In this document: piece after piece, positions 24,470 through 33,350 of the stretch
Numbering within the stretch: position 1 is the first letter of the stretch
How the letters are laid out: each line of letters begins with the position of its first letter
Assembly (NCBI RefSeq): GCF_044751345.1
Contig: NZ_JBIWXY010000001.1
Span: 1,550,001 to 1,614,000, forward strand
Source: Methylobacillus methanolivorans
Lineage (GTDB): Bacteria > Pseudomonadota > Gammaproteobacteria > Burkholderiales > Methylophilaceae
Direction: 5' to 3'
DNA: 64,000 nucleotides
The notes under the pieces: generated by a model
What the model saw: the letters and a program-made list of their open reading frames with translations, nothing else
Told to the model about the DNA's origin: nothing
Databases searched by the model: none
Program-made: the position numbers and the translations under genes

Positions 24470-25639
24470 TTATTCCAGTTCCTTGCGCTTACGCTCATTG
24501 TTCACATGGAAAGCACCCTCAATAATGATGGTTTCACCTTCTTCCAGGCCAGATACCACAGCCGCCATCTCGTTGTACTCATTGCCCAGCTCCACCTCTC
24601 GCAGGCGGAATTTATTTGGTGCAATCTCGACATAGACATAGTCCTTGTCATTCTCGCGCACCACGGCACGCCTCGGCACAGCCAGCTGTGCCGTCGGCTT
24701 GGATTGCACCAGCATGGAAACAAGCATGTCTGGCTTAATGGCCTCATCCTTGTTTTCCAGGTCGGTACGCACCGTCACGGTACGGGTTAGCGGATTCACC
24801 ACATCACCAACAAAAATCAGCTTGCCGGTAAATTTACGGTTGCTCAGCGCAGGAATCTCGATCTCGACATCCTCACCCTCCTGCACCAATTCCACTTGTT
24901 GCTCTGGCACCTCGGCCACGGCCCATACACGCGAGAGGTCTGCCACGATGAACAATTCCTCTGCAGGCTGCACCACCTGGCCCAAGTTGACCTTACGGCT
25001 AATCACCGTGCCAGAGAGGCGCGCATCCACATTGCTGTAAGAGCGTAACTGGCCAGAACTGGCGATTTGCGCAATCGACTTCTCCGACATACCCAACACC
25101 TGCAACTGCTCCTTGGCAGTATACAAATCGGCCTTGGCAGCGCTCAACTCGGCCTCACGGCGTTGCAATTCAGCTGCACCGATCACATCAGCTTCCAGCA
25201 GTTGGCGTGCACGCTCCACCGCTTTAGTCTGCAACGCGATTTGTTGTGATGCCTTGATATACAACAGCTGGTTCTGGGCAAGCTCGGTGCTGTTCAATGT
25301 CGCCAGCACCTCACCCTGCTTGACGTCTTGCCCCAGGATGACATTGATATCAGTAATACGCCCGGTCACGGAAGCGCCAATACGCGCCACACGCTGATCA
25401 TCCACCTGAATGCTGCCAGGCACGCGCAACACCTCGCGAATATCAGCCTTACCAGCAGGTGCCAGCTTGACCTGGCTTTGTAACAAGGCAGAAAGCTCGA
25501 CCACATTAGGATCCTGAGGCTCGCTCACGGCTTCATCCGGCGTATCGGCAGGCTTACAGGCAGCAAGCATCATCGCTAGCACCAGCAGGCTACCTTTAGT
25601 CAGGATGGAGTGGGATTTCATCAATAAATTGGGGAACAT
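24470..25639 (-). CDS. czcB: Efflux RND periplasmic adaptor lipoprotein, CzcB-like
   Basis: This 389-residue membrane fusion protein links czcA to the outer-membrane channel. The N-terminus has a lipobox (VLAMMLAACKP), so it is probably a lipoprotein of the inner membrane. It contains the split biotinyl-lipoyl domain (GASVTGRITDINVILGQDVKQGEVLATL), a helical hairpin (about 130-200), and beta-barrel and membrane-proximal domains ending GLEEGETIIIEGAF. The ATG overlaps the czcC stop as TAATG, indicating coupled translation. No His-rich N-terminal metal-binding segment is present. Confidence 0.9.
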   Translation of the reverse strand: MFPNLLMKSHSILTKGSLLVLAMMLAACKPADTPDEAVSEPQDPNVVELSALLQSQVKLAPAGKADIREVLRVPGSIQVDDQRVARIGASVTGRITDINVILGQDVKQGEVLATLNSTELAQNQLLYIKASQQIALQTKAVERARQLLEADVIGAAELQRREAELSAAKADLYTAKEQLQVLGMSEKSIAQIASSGQLRSYSNVDARLSGTVISRKVNLGQVVQPAEELFIVADLSRVWAVAEVPEQQVELVQEGEDVEIEIPALSNRKFTGKLIFVGDVVNPLTRTVTVRTDLENKDEAIKPDMLVSMLVQSKPTAQLAVPRRAVVRENDKDYVYVEIAPNKFRLREVELGNEYNEMAAVVSGLEEGETIIIEGAFHVNNERKRKELE

Positions 25640-26940
25640 TACGGCTTAACCTCCAGAAGTTCTGTACCGAGCAGGCGCTCTATTTCCAGCATGCTGCTGA
25701 CATAATCGAATTTTGCGGCAAGGTAATCCTTGCGTACGACGCGGAAAGTGCGCTGGGCATCCATATATTCCAGAATGCCGCGTTCGCCGTAACGATAGGC
25801 GGCTTCTGCCACCTTGAGCACTGACTCAGCCTGGCTCAACAAGCCATTCTCGAATGCTGCCAATTGCTGCTGCGCAATCAGGTAACGCTGGTAGGCCGCT
25901 TCCATATCGCGGCGCAAACCAAGTTCGCGATCATGCAGGCTAGCCTGGGATTGACGCACATCAGCAGAGGCTGCGGCAATTGGCCCTTGGCGCCTATCCC
26001 ATAATGGCAGTGGAATCGCCACACCAAATCGCATCTGCCTCAAGTCGGGGTCTTCCTCGACGCTAGCCTTGAGGGTCAGGCCAGGATTGCGTAAGCGCTC
26101 TTCCAGCTTGAGCTTGGCCTCTGCCGTTTCAGTCTCAGCACGTAGTTGCGAGAGTTGCGGGCTTTGCACCACTTGATCGCGCAGCTTGTCCAGCGATGGC
26201 AAGCCATAGCCCATGGGCAATTCGCCCTCCACGTCGTAATCCAAAGGAATGCTGGAACCCAGCAATCCCCGCAGATAAGCCTTGCCCTCACTAATGCGCA
26301 CCAAGGCTGCCTGGTAGTCCCGCTCTGCTGCCAGGGCCTCGGTATCAGCCTTGATCAGCTCATACCTGGGCGCCTCACCCACCTCCACGCGCAGCTTGAC
26401 CCGCTCGCGAATCTGCTGCAACAAGTTGCGGTCGCCCTCAACCAGCCTGAGTACGGCTTTGCGCTGCAATACATCATAAAAAGCATTCTTGACGCGGGAA
26501 CGTAACTCGATACGGATCAATTCCGTACCAGCATCAGCCACCTTGGTGCCAGACTCCGCAGCAGCAATCCTGGCATCACGCACCCATGGGTAATCCAGTG
26601 GCTGTGACAAGCCGACGTTCCAGTTGCGGTTGTCTCCTTGTCCGCCAGGTGTCAAGTAACGGCTAGGGCCCATGACCGCTTCCACCTGGGGGTTACTATA
26701 CGTCGAAGCCGTGGTAACGGCCGCCTGGGCCGCATCTCGGCGTGCAGCAGCAATACCCAACGCAGGGTTATATTGCATAGCCGTATCTATCATCTCTGGT
26801 AGCGTATAAGCTGCCGATGCTGGCGCCATATACCCACATACCAGCAGTACGGACATGCGCACAAAAAAAGTACGCAGGCCAACTTGCTGGATCAGCGATG
26901 CACCATGGCGGCGCATGCGTGTATCTAGATTTATTTTCAT
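25639..26940 (-). CDS. czcC: Outer membrane efflux channel, TolC/CzcC family
   Basis: About 433 residues: a signal region (VRMSVLLVCGYMAPASAA), then two repeats of the outer-membrane-efflux-protein domain rich in long helices (VEGDRNLLQQIRERVKLRVEVGEAPRYEL in the first half, and the matching GILEYMDAQRTFRVVRKDY in the second). It forms the trimeric outer-membrane duct for czcB-czcA. The start is uncertain: the open frame begins with TTG at 26976. I prefer the ATG at 26940, with AAGAG just before it; ATGs at 26916 and 26856 would also leave a signal peptide. Confidence 0.88.
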   Translation of the reverse strand: MKINLDTRMRRHGASLIQQVGLRTFFVRMSVLLVCGYMAPASAAYTLPEMIDTAMQYNPALGIAAARRDAAQAAVTTASTYSNPQVEAVMGPSRYLTPGGQGDNRNWNVGLSQPLDYPWVRDARIAAAESGTKVADAGTELIRIELRSRVKNAFYDVLQRKAVLRLVEGDRNLLQQIRERVKLRVEVGEAPRYELIKADTEALAAERDYQAALVRISEGKAYLRGLLGSSIPLDYDVEGELPMGYGLPSLDKLRDQVVQSPQLSQLRAETETAEAKLKLEERLRNPGLTLKASVEEDPDLRQMRFGVAIPLPLWDRRQGPIAAASADVRQSQASLHDRELGLRRDMEAAYQRYLIAQQQLAAFENGLLSQAESVLKVAEAAYRYGERGILEYMDAQRTFRVVRKDYLAAKFDYVSSMLEIERLLGTELLEVKP

Positions 26941-26976
26941 GTCACTCTTGAACCGATTGATCAACTTTTTCTGCAA

Positions 26977-27197
26977 TACGGCACAGCCTGTGGCGAACCT
27001 ATGCAGAGCGTACTAGGTTGCCCGAGGGCAGACCTCTGATACTTTTGGTTACCGGGATTTGATTCCGCCTTACGGCAGTTCTTTAGCAAACCCTGGGCCA
27101 ATTGATACGTCAGGGATAATTACGCGATGATCTCACCTGAAAACACAGACTATTCCCAATAGGGATAAGCGAGCATCAAGGCGGACTTCACGCGTGA
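26977..27197 (-). other. Non-coding leader of the czc operon with several hairpins
   Basis: A 221-nt gap separates the small exported protein from czcC on the same strand. It holds short perfect hairpins on the minus strand: TCCC-TATT-GGGA, GCCG-TAAG-style GCCGTAAGGC, GCCCTCGGGC and GCCACAGGCTGTGCC-type pairing. GGGTTTG and CAAATCCC also enclose one of them. It fits no riboswitch consensus I could check (NiCo, Mn, cobalamin). It may contain the czcC promoter or a structured metal-responsive leader. Confidence 0.35.
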
Positions 27198-27482
27198 TTA
27201 GGCAATCGGAGGGCGGGTGGTAAGGAAGATGTCGGGCTGGCGATAAGTCACCGCCAGAATGGCAAGCTTAAGATCGAAAATAAAAGAAGGGCGCACCAAA
27301 GGCATGTGCATGACGAGGATAGGCTCGCTGAGCTCGCGGTCATTATCCATTTCCATCTGCTGCACATGGCTGAACATGGGATCGTCATATTCCATTGCGT
27401 AGGACTGCTCGGCTTGCTGGGCAAACAAACACAGGCACACAATGACGCTGAGTAACGCAAATAAGCGTTTTGCAAAAGACAT
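27198..27482 (-). CDS. Small exported Met-rich protein in the czcI position
   Basis: This 94-residue frame has a clear signal peptide (MSFAKRLFALLSVIVCLCLF followed by an AQQAEQSYA cleavage region). A short acidic, methionine-rich segment follows (MEYDDPMFSHVQQMEMDND), then a hydrophobic tail ending TTRPPIA. The position just before czcC is where Cupriavidus-type clusters keep czcI, a small periplasmic protein of similar size, but the Cys/His residues of CzcI are absent. TATAAT ends 6 nt before the ATG with no ribosome site and a poor -35. Whether it is translated is uncertain. Confidence 0.5.
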   Translation of the reverse strand: MSFAKRLFALLSVIVCLCLFAQQAEQSYAMEYDDPMFSHVQQMEMDNDRELSEPILVMHMPLVRPSFIFDLKLAILAVTYRQPDIFLTTRPPIA

Positions 27483-27538
27483 GGAGCGATTATAGACCAG
27501 AACCGCTACTGCTGAGAACCGGCTTACCTCATCCTCAC

Positions 27539-28906
27539 TTAGCTACGACGCCAGCTTGTGCCTTGCGCAGTGTCTTCAAGAATAATGCCCTGGGCAGTCA
27601 ATGCATCGCGAATACGGTCCGCTTCGGCGAAGTTCTTGCCTCGACGCGCCGCCAAGCGCTCCTCTATCAAGCGCTCAATATCTTCCGCGGCCAAGCCTGC
27701 CCCAGCATCCCCCTTGAGGAACTCATCAGGGTCACGCTGCAGCAAGCCCAATTGCCCGGCAAGCACCTTGAGCAACCCTGCCTGAGCCAATGAGCCGGTA
27801 CGGTTAGCCTCGTTCGCAAGTTCAAACAGCACAGCAAAAGCTTCTGGCGTATTGAAATCATCGTCCAGTGCCAGCTTGAAGCGGGCAGCATCAGGCTGCT
27901 GCCAGTCGATATCCACTTGAGGAACTTCACGCCCGCGCAAGGCGTTATATAACCTGGTCAACGCCTGCTTGGCATCATTCAAGTGATGGTCGGAATAATT
28001 CAGCGGACTGCGGTAGTGCGCACGCAGGATGAAAAAGCGCACCACTTCTGCATCGTACTTGTCGAGCACCTCGCGAATCGTGAAAAAGTTGCCAAGCGAC
28101 TTTGACATCTTCTCGTCATCTACGCGGATAAAACCATTGTGCATCCAGTAATTGACGAAGGTACACCCATGGGCGCCTTCGCTTTGGGCAATCTCGTTTT
28201 CATGATGGGGGAACTGCAAATCCTGCCCACCGCCATGGATGTCAAAATGCTGGCCCAAGTGGCGCTCGCCCATCGCCGAACATTCGATATGCCAGCCGGG
28301 GCGACCTGGGCCCCACGGCGAATCCCAGCTGGGTTCACCTGGCTTGGCAGCTTTCCACAACACAAAGTCCATGGGGTCACGCTTGTGTACGTCAACCTCT
28401 ACACGCTCCCCTGCCCGCAAATCCTCGAGTGACTTGCCGGACAGTTGCCCGTAATTGGCAAAACTGGAGACCGCATAATAGACATCACCGTTATCCGCAA
28501 CATAGGCATGTTGACGCTCAATCAAGGTATTGATCATGGTGATCATCTCATGGATATAGTCCGTTGCCCGTGGCTCCTGGTCCGGGCGCCAGACACCCAG
28601 TCGCGCGGCATCCTCATTCATCGCATCAATGAAACGACTGGTGAGGGCCGTGATGGTCTCGCCATTCTCATTCGCACGCGCAATGATCTTATCGTCAATA
28701 TCCGTGATGTTGCGCACATAGGTTACGTCATAGCCAGAACTACGTAACCAGCGATTCACCATATCAAACACCACCATTACGCGCGCATGCCCCAGGTGAC
28801 AGTAGTCATAGACAGTCATGCCACAGACATACATGCTGACCTTGCCCGCCACAATCGGGGAAAAAGTCTGTTTCGCACGCGCAAGGGTATTGTAGATTTT
28901 CAGCAT
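27539..28906 (-). CDS. cysS: Cysteinyl-tRNA synthetase
   Basis: Class I aminoacyl-tRNA synthetase charging tRNA-Cys; 455 residues, the usual length. YVCGMTVYDYCHLGHARVMV contains the first zinc Cys and the HLGH form of the HIGH motif. WHIECSAMGERHLGQ and GGGQDLQFPHHENEIAQSE contribute the other zinc ligands, and DDEKMSKSLGNFF is the KMSKS loop. The C-terminal DALR-type anticodon domain ends GIILEDTAQGTSWRR. The cyclophilins and lpxH that follow in E. coli lie nearby here too, but on the other strand. Confidence 0.98.
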   Translation of the reverse strand: MLKIYNTLARAKQTFSPIVAGKVSMYVCGMTVYDYCHLGHARVMVVFDMVNRWLRSSGYDVTYVRNITDIDDKIIARANENGETITALTSRFIDAMNEDAARLGVWRPDQEPRATDYIHEMITMINTLIERQHAYVADNGDVYYAVSSFANYGQLSGKSLEDLRAGERVEVDVHKRDPMDFVLWKAAKPGEPSWDSPWGPGRPGWHIECSAMGERHLGQHFDIHGGGQDLQFPHHENEIAQSEGAHGCTFVNYWMHNGFIRVDDEKMSKSLGNFFTIREVLDKYDAEVVRFFILRAHYRSPLNYSDHHLNDAKQALTRLYNALRGREVPQVDIDWQQPDAARFKLALDDDFNTPEAFAVLFELANEANRTGSLAQAGLLKVLAGQLGLLQRDPDEFLKGDAGAGLAAEDIERLIEERLAARRGKNFAEADRIRDALTAQGIILEDTAQGTSWRRS

Positions 28907-29051
28907 GGTCTAAATTGCGAGGTAGGCGTTGGTGGAGGGTTCGTTATACAAAAAATTGGAGTGAGCATCATACCTGTTGCGCCAGCAGTAGTGCTGACAT
29001 GCGCTTATTGATAGAATTGCGCTCATAAATAATCGCTGGAAAGTATAACAT

Positions 29052-30137
29052 ATGCCTGTTTCACGCGCGCTGAGCCATAGCCTGTTGCTAGCCGCTCTCC
29101 TGCTCTCGCTCAATGGATGGGCATCCACGGAGCTGGATGAAATCAATCAGTTGGCAGAGCAAGGCAAAACCGCGCAAGCACTGCAGCGCCTGAATGGCTA
29201 CCTGGGCAAGCAACCCACGGATGCCAAAGCCTTATTCCTCAAGGGCGTGCTCCTTGCAGAAAGTGACAAGCAAGAAGAAGCAATCAAGGTATTTACCGAA
29301 TTAACAGAAAAATACCCGCAGCTCCCCGCACCCTACAACAACCTCGCCGTACTTTATGCCTACCAAGGCAATTACGAAAAGGCCAAGGCCGCTCTCGAAT
29401 CTGCCATTCGCACTCATCCGAGCTATGCCACCGCCCATGAAAACCTGGGCGACATTTATGCCCGCATGGCATCCGAGTCATATAGCCGCGCATTGCAGCT
29501 GGACACCAATAATAGTCGAGCAAAAAGCAAGCTTGCCCTAATTAAGGACTTGCTCCCCCCACCAGGTGACACAACGACCAAACAGGCCGTCAAAGAAGCG
29601 CCAAAACCCACCCTGGCAATCAGCCCGGCACCGGTCAAAGCAGAGCCTAAACCCCAGCCTCCTGCACCTACAAAGCCTGTAGAAACCAAACCTGCTCCCG
29701 AGCCAACACCAACCCCCACGCCTGCAAGTGCGAAACCTGCAGCCCCTGTCGTAGCCACCGCTCCAGCAACCGTCCCTGAGCAAAAAAAAGCTGATCCGAC
29801 ACAAGCCATTCGCAATGCCGTAGAATCTTGGGCAAAAGCTTGGTCTAACCAGAATGTGGATCAATATCTCGCCAGTTACGCAAAGGATTTCAAGACGCCT
29901 AACGGCGAGAGCCGCTCAAACTGGGAGGCGACACGCAAAGCGCGTATCAGCAAACCTGCACGTATTGAGGTTAAGTTGAGCAATCTCCGCGTCACGCTCG
30001 ACAATGAGCACTCGGCGCGCGCAGTGTTCCAGCAATCCTACCAAGCCGATCATTTATCCCAACGCACTGGTAAACAATTGGTATTGGTTCAACAACAAGG
30101 TAAATGGCTAATCCAACAGGAACTGACCAACCGATAA
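29052..30137 (+). CDS. Exported TPR protein with C-terminal NTF2/SnoaL-like (Cds6-type) domain
   Basis: This 361-residue protein has a signal peptide (about 1-24, ending LNGWA). At least three to four tetratricopeptide repeats follow (about 28-165; YNNLAVLYAYQGNYEKAKAA is one). A Lys/Pro/Ala-rich linker (about 175-255) leads to a 105-residue domain (WAKAWSNQNVDQYLASYAKDF onward) of the NTF2-like/Cds6 type found attached to L,D-transpeptidases. The same domain ends the next gene, 10 nt downstream. The product is likely periplasmic and works with that transpeptidase on the cell wall, perhaps as scaffold or localiser. Confidence 0.8.
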   Translation: MPVSRALSHSLLLAALLLSLNGWASTELDEINQLAEQGKTAQALQRLNGYLGKQPTDAKALFLKGVLLAESDKQEEAIKVFTELTEKYPQLPAPYNNLAVLYAYQGNYEKAKAALESAIRTHPSYATAHENLGDIYARMASESYSRALQLDTNNSRAKSKLALIKDLLPPPGDTTTKQAVKEAPKPTLAISPAPVKAEPKPQPPAPTKPVETKPAPEPTPTPTPASAKPAAPVVATAPATVPEQKKADPTQAIRNAVESWAKAWSNQNVDQYLASYAKDFKTPNGESRSNWEATRKARISKPARIEVKLSNLRVTLDNEHSARAVFQQSYQADHLSQRTGKQLVLVQQQGKWLIQQELTNR

Positions 30138-30147
30138 TCCCACAGCC

Positions 30148-31362
30148 ATGATCAAGCGCTTTATAAAACTCGTTGCCACCGCACTGCTCATCTCCAGCAG
30201 TCTGTTACCTTGGAATGCCACAGCCGATAGATCCGGCTCGCCCACCAGCAATGTCCTGCCTGGATTTAGCAGTAACCAGGCCGAAAACCTATTGGTACAA
30301 AGCCTGCTCGAAATCAATGAAGGCCAGTTACGTGAAGCCCTGAGTACGATAGACCAACTGCTGCAAGCGGTGCCTAATTTCCGCTTAGCTCACTTGGTGC
30401 GCGGTGATTTACTCATGGCTTTTGCGCAGCAGTCGACCAAGTTTGGCGATTATCAAAACGCCGCGGTCTCAGATTTCCAGGAAGAAGCCAAGGTGCGTAT
30501 TGAGCGCCACTTATCGGCCGCACAGGATGGCAAGATTCCCGACGTACTCTGGCGTATGTCACCAGAGCAACGTTATGCCATTGTTGTAGACACAACAAAG
30601 TCACGGCTTTACGTTTACCAGAACCGTGACCACAGCCCCCAGCATGTCGTTGACTACTACATCACCATGGGCAAGAACGGCAGCGAAAAATTTGTGGAAG
30701 GCGACAAGCGCACACCGTTGGGCGTCTATATCGCAGGGAAAAAGCTGGATCGCAAGCTGCCTGACTTTTATGGGGAAGCCGCCTATCCCTTGAATTACCC
30801 CAACCCACTGGACAAGCAACAGGGCAAGAAAGGCCATGGCATCTGGCTACATGGCACACCCAAGGATGTCTACAGCCGCCCACCAAAGGCCAGTGATGGC
30901 TGCGTGGTCGTGACCAATCCCGACCTCAAGGCGCTCACCCCGGTATTGCAACAAGGCACAACGCCCGTCATCATCAGCAATAGCCTGCAATGGATTTCGC
31001 CCGGCGAAGCCAAGCACCGCCAGCAAGCATTAGACCAGGCAGTGGAGCAATGGCGCCACGATTGGGAAACACAGAACACGGAACGCTATCTCTCCCACTA
31101 TGCCAAGGATTTTTTCAGTGAGAATGGCAATCTGGAGAACTGGAGCCAGAACAAGCGCCGCATCCAGGCGACCAAGGCAAAAGTGCAGATCAGCCTATCC
31201 AACATCAGCATGTTCCGTTATCCTAATGGCCCAGCATCCATGGTCCAAGTAAGCTTCGATCAGGATTACAAGAGCGACGCAATCGCCAACCGCATGAAAA
31301 AGCAGCAGTACTGGGTGTGGGACAATCAACGCTGGAAAATCATGTATGAGGGTCCCGCATGA
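30148..31362 (+). CDS. L,D-transpeptidase (YkuD) with C-terminal NTF2-like domain
   Basis: This 404-residue periplasmic enzyme has a signal peptide (about 1-27), a short helical repeat region (45-125) and a YkuD catalytic domain (about 143-275). The active-site motif is HGTP (His235) and SDGC (Cys252). A C-terminal NTF2-like domain (about 290-404; QWRHDWETQNTERYLSHYAKD) is homologous by eye to the end of the upstream TPR protein. YkuD enzymes cross-link peptidoglycan 3-3 or attach proteins to diaminopimelate; which one applies here is open. The E. coli family members are LdtA-F; the NTF2-like tail is a proteobacterial variant. Confidence 0.88.
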   Translation: MIKRFIKLVATALLISSSLLPWNATADRSGSPTSNVLPGFSSNQAENLLVQSLLEINEGQLREALSTIDQLLQAVPNFRLAHLVRGDLLMAFAQQSTKFGDYQNAAVSDFQEEAKVRIERHLSAAQDGKIPDVLWRMSPEQRYAIVVDTTKSRLYVYQNRDHSPQHVVDYYITMGKNGSEKFVEGDKRTPLGVYIAGKKLDRKLPDFYGEAAYPLNYPNPLDKQQGKKGHGIWLHGTPKDVYSRPPKASDGCVVVTNPDLKALTPVLQQGTTPVIISNSLQWISPGEAKHRQQALDQAVEQWRHDWETQNTERYLSHYAKDFFSENGNLENWSQNKRRIQATKAKVQISLSNISMFRYPNGPASMVQVSFDQDYKSDAIANRMKKQQYWVWDNQRWKIMYEGPA

Positions 31363-31391
31363 TGCAGACTTTTGACATTGGAGGACAGCTA

Positions 31392-32075
31392 ATGCGCGCA
31401 ACCAAACGTGCTTTATTCACCCCATTTCTATATCTTTACCTGCTGTGCGCAAGCCTGACCGCGCTTGCGGCTGATAATGCGCCACAGCAACTGGAAATTC
31501 AGACCAACCAAGGTAGTTTCGTCATTGAGCTTTATCCCGACAAGGCACCTAAAACCGTCGCCAATTTTATCCAGTACGTCACCAGCGATTTTTATACTGG
31601 CACGACCTTCCACCGCACTGTTGATCGCTTCATGGTTCAAGGTGGCGGCCTGACGACGGATATGCGCGAGAAGTCGACATACTCCCCTATCGAGAATGAA
31701 TCCAGCAATGGCTTGAAGAACGAATATGGTGCCGTCGCCATGGCACGCGCATTCAGCCCGCATTCAGCCACTTCGCAGTTTTTCATCAACCTGGCCGACA
31801 ATAAATTCCTCAACTTCCATAAACCAGAAGCTGCCTATATCGGTTATTGCGTATTCGGTAAGGTCATCAAGGGTATCGACGTAGTGGAACGCATCGGCAA
31901 GAGCCCAACCAAGGTAGTAGGCGCTCACCTCAACGTTCCGGTAGAACCCGTGGTGATTGAACGCGTTGCCTTGCTCGACCAACCTATCAATATCGCTGAG
32001 CGCATTGACTACAAGAAGGTCAAGACCATCGCGCAGACAGAAGCTCCAACCAAAACCAAAGGAAAGAAACCTTGA
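31392..32075 (+). CDS. Exported cyclophilin-type peptidyl-prolyl isomerase
   Basis: This 227-residue protein is a periplasmic proline isomerase by its signal peptide (ATKRALFTPFLYLYLL, ending LTALAADN) and cyclophilin domain (about 35-190: FHRTVDRFMVQGGG, FSPHSATSQFFINL). The start at 31392 has GGAGGA 7 nt upstream; the open frame itself reaches back to 31359, overlapping the transpeptidase stop. A basic, Lys/Thr-rich tail (KVKTIAQTEAPTKTKGKKP) follows the domain. Its stop overlaps the TTG start of the cytosolic cyclophilin. Confidence 0.9.
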   Translation: MRATKRALFTPFLYLYLLCASLTALAADNAPQQLEIQTNQGSFVIELYPDKAPKTVANFIQYVTSDFYTGTTFHRTVDRFMVQGGGLTTDMREKSTYSPIENESSNGLKNEYGAVAMARAFSPHSATSQFFINLADNKFLNFHKPEAAYIGYCVFGKVIKGIDVVERIGKSPTKVVGAHLNVPVEPVVIERVALLDQPINIAERIDYKKVKTIAQTEAPTKTKGKKP

Positions 32076-32563
32076 TTAAGCTACATACCAATTTCGGTGA
32101 AATCACCCTGGAACTCGATGAAGAAAAAGCACCGATCACTGCTGCCAATTTCATTGAATATGTAAAAGATGGCTTTTACGACAACACCATCTTCCATCGC
32201 GTCATTGATGGATTCATGATTCAGGGCGGTGGCTTTACAGCAGACATGCAGCAAAAGCCAACCAATGCCGCGATCAAGAACGAGGCAAACAACGGCCTGC
32301 AGAACAAGACGTACACCATTGCCATGGCACGTACACCTGCCCCCGACTCTGCCAGCAGCCAATTCTTCATCAACGTATCAGACAATGATTTCCTCAACTT
32401 CACTGCGCCCACTTCCCAAGGCTGGGGCTATGCGGTATTTGGCAAGGTTGTGGCTGGTACAGAAGTGATCGACCAAATCAAGAAGGTCAAGACTGGCAGC
32501 AAGAATGGTCATCAGGACGTGCCTCTTGAGCCTGTGATCATCGAACGCGCTGAAATCGTTTAA
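32072..32563 (+). CDS. ppiB: Cytosolic peptidyl-prolyl cis-trans isomerase B
   Basis: This 163-residue single-domain cyclophilin has no signal peptide. FHRVIDGFMIQGGGF holds the catalytic Arg; ARTPAPDSASSQFFINVSDNDFLNF and GYAVFGKVVAGTEVIDQI are the remaining family blocks. Translation starts at TTG (32072) within TTGA, overlapping the stop of the exported paralogue, with GGAAAG 5 nt upstream. lpxH follows 13 nt later, as ppiB and lpxH are also neighbours in E. coli. Confidence 0.95.
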   Translation: MIKLHTNFGEITLELDEEKAPITAANFIEYVKDGFYDNTIFHRVIDGFMIQGGGFTADMQQKPTNAAIKNEANNGLQNKTYTIAMARTPAPDSASSQFFINVSDNDFLNFTAPTSQGWGYAVFGKVVAGTEVIDQIKKVKTGSKNGHQDVPLEPVIIERAEIV

Positions 32564-32576
32564 AGCAGCAAACAGC

Positions 32577-33323
32577 ATGGGATCAGCAGGCCAGAAACCA
32601 GCGGCATTCAGCCTGTTTATTTCTGACCTGCACCTGTGCTCCTCCAGACCCGCCATCACAGCCCAATTCCTTGGGTTCCTGCAAAACCAGGCTATTCATG
32701 CCGAGGCTTTGTACATCCTGGGAGATTTTTTTGAATATTGGGCAGGTGATGATGACCTTGCACAACATCAACCCATCATCCAAGCACTGCGCACGCTTGC
32801 GCATCACGGTACACATGTCTACTTTATGCATGGTAATCGTGACTTCCTGATTGGCGAGTCATTTGCAGAAGCTGCAGGGCTGACATTACTCGCGGACCCT
32901 ACCCTGATCACCCTCTACGGCAAACGTGCCTTACTGAGCCATGGCGATGCGCTCTGTACCGACGATGTCGCCTACCAAGCATTCCGCCAGCAAGTGCGTA
33001 CACCCGCCTGGCAGCAAACCTTCTTGCAACAACCGCTGAGTACACGCAAGGCGCAGATCGAAGCGCTGCGCCAACGCAGCGAACAGGAGAAATCCGGCAA
33101 GCAGGAGAGCATCATGGATGTCAATGACCAGGCAGTGGCCAGCTTGTTACGCGAGCATGACTACCCTGAACTATTGATCCACGGGCATACCCACCGCCCT
33201 GCTCGACATCCGCTGGAAGTCGATGGGCACAAGATAGATCGCTGGGTATTGGGAGATTGGTATGACCAGGGCAGTTGCCTGGTGGCAGACCGGCAAGGTA
33301 TCCGCAACCAGCCGTTGGATTGA
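32577..33323 (+). CDS. lpxH: UDP-2,3-diacylglucosamine diphosphatase
   Basis: Hydrolyses UDP-2,3-diacylglucosamine to lipid X and UMP in lipid A synthesis, at the inner face of the inner membrane. The 248 residues contain all metallophosphoesterase motifs: FISDLHL, ILGDFFEYWAGDD, HGNRDF, LSHGDALCTDD and IHGHTHRP. The gene closes the cyclophilin pair operon and converges on the HD-GYP gene. Confidence 0.96.
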   Translation: MGSAGQKPAAFSLFISDLHLCSSRPAITAQFLGFLQNQAIHAEALYILGDFFEYWAGDDDLAQHQPIIQALRTLAHHGTHVYFMHGNRDFLIGESFAEAAGLTLLADPTLITLYGKRALLSHGDALCTDDVAYQAFRQQVRTPAWQQTFLQQPLSTRKAQIEALRQRSEQEKSGKQESIMDVNDQAVASLLREHDYPELLIHGHTHRPARHPLEVDGHKIDRWVLGDWYDQGSCLVADRQGIRNQPLD

Positions 33324-33350
33324 ATGTCGATCAATCAGGCAAGTCCAGCT

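Noticed and set aside
26977..27197. Cobalamin, NiCo or Mn riboswitch before czcC
   Set aside because: A CAGAGGTCTGCC stretch vaguely resembles the B12 box, but the other conserved elements (GGTGAAAxTCC, CCACTG) are absent, and the NiCo and yybP-ykoY consensus blocks do not fit.
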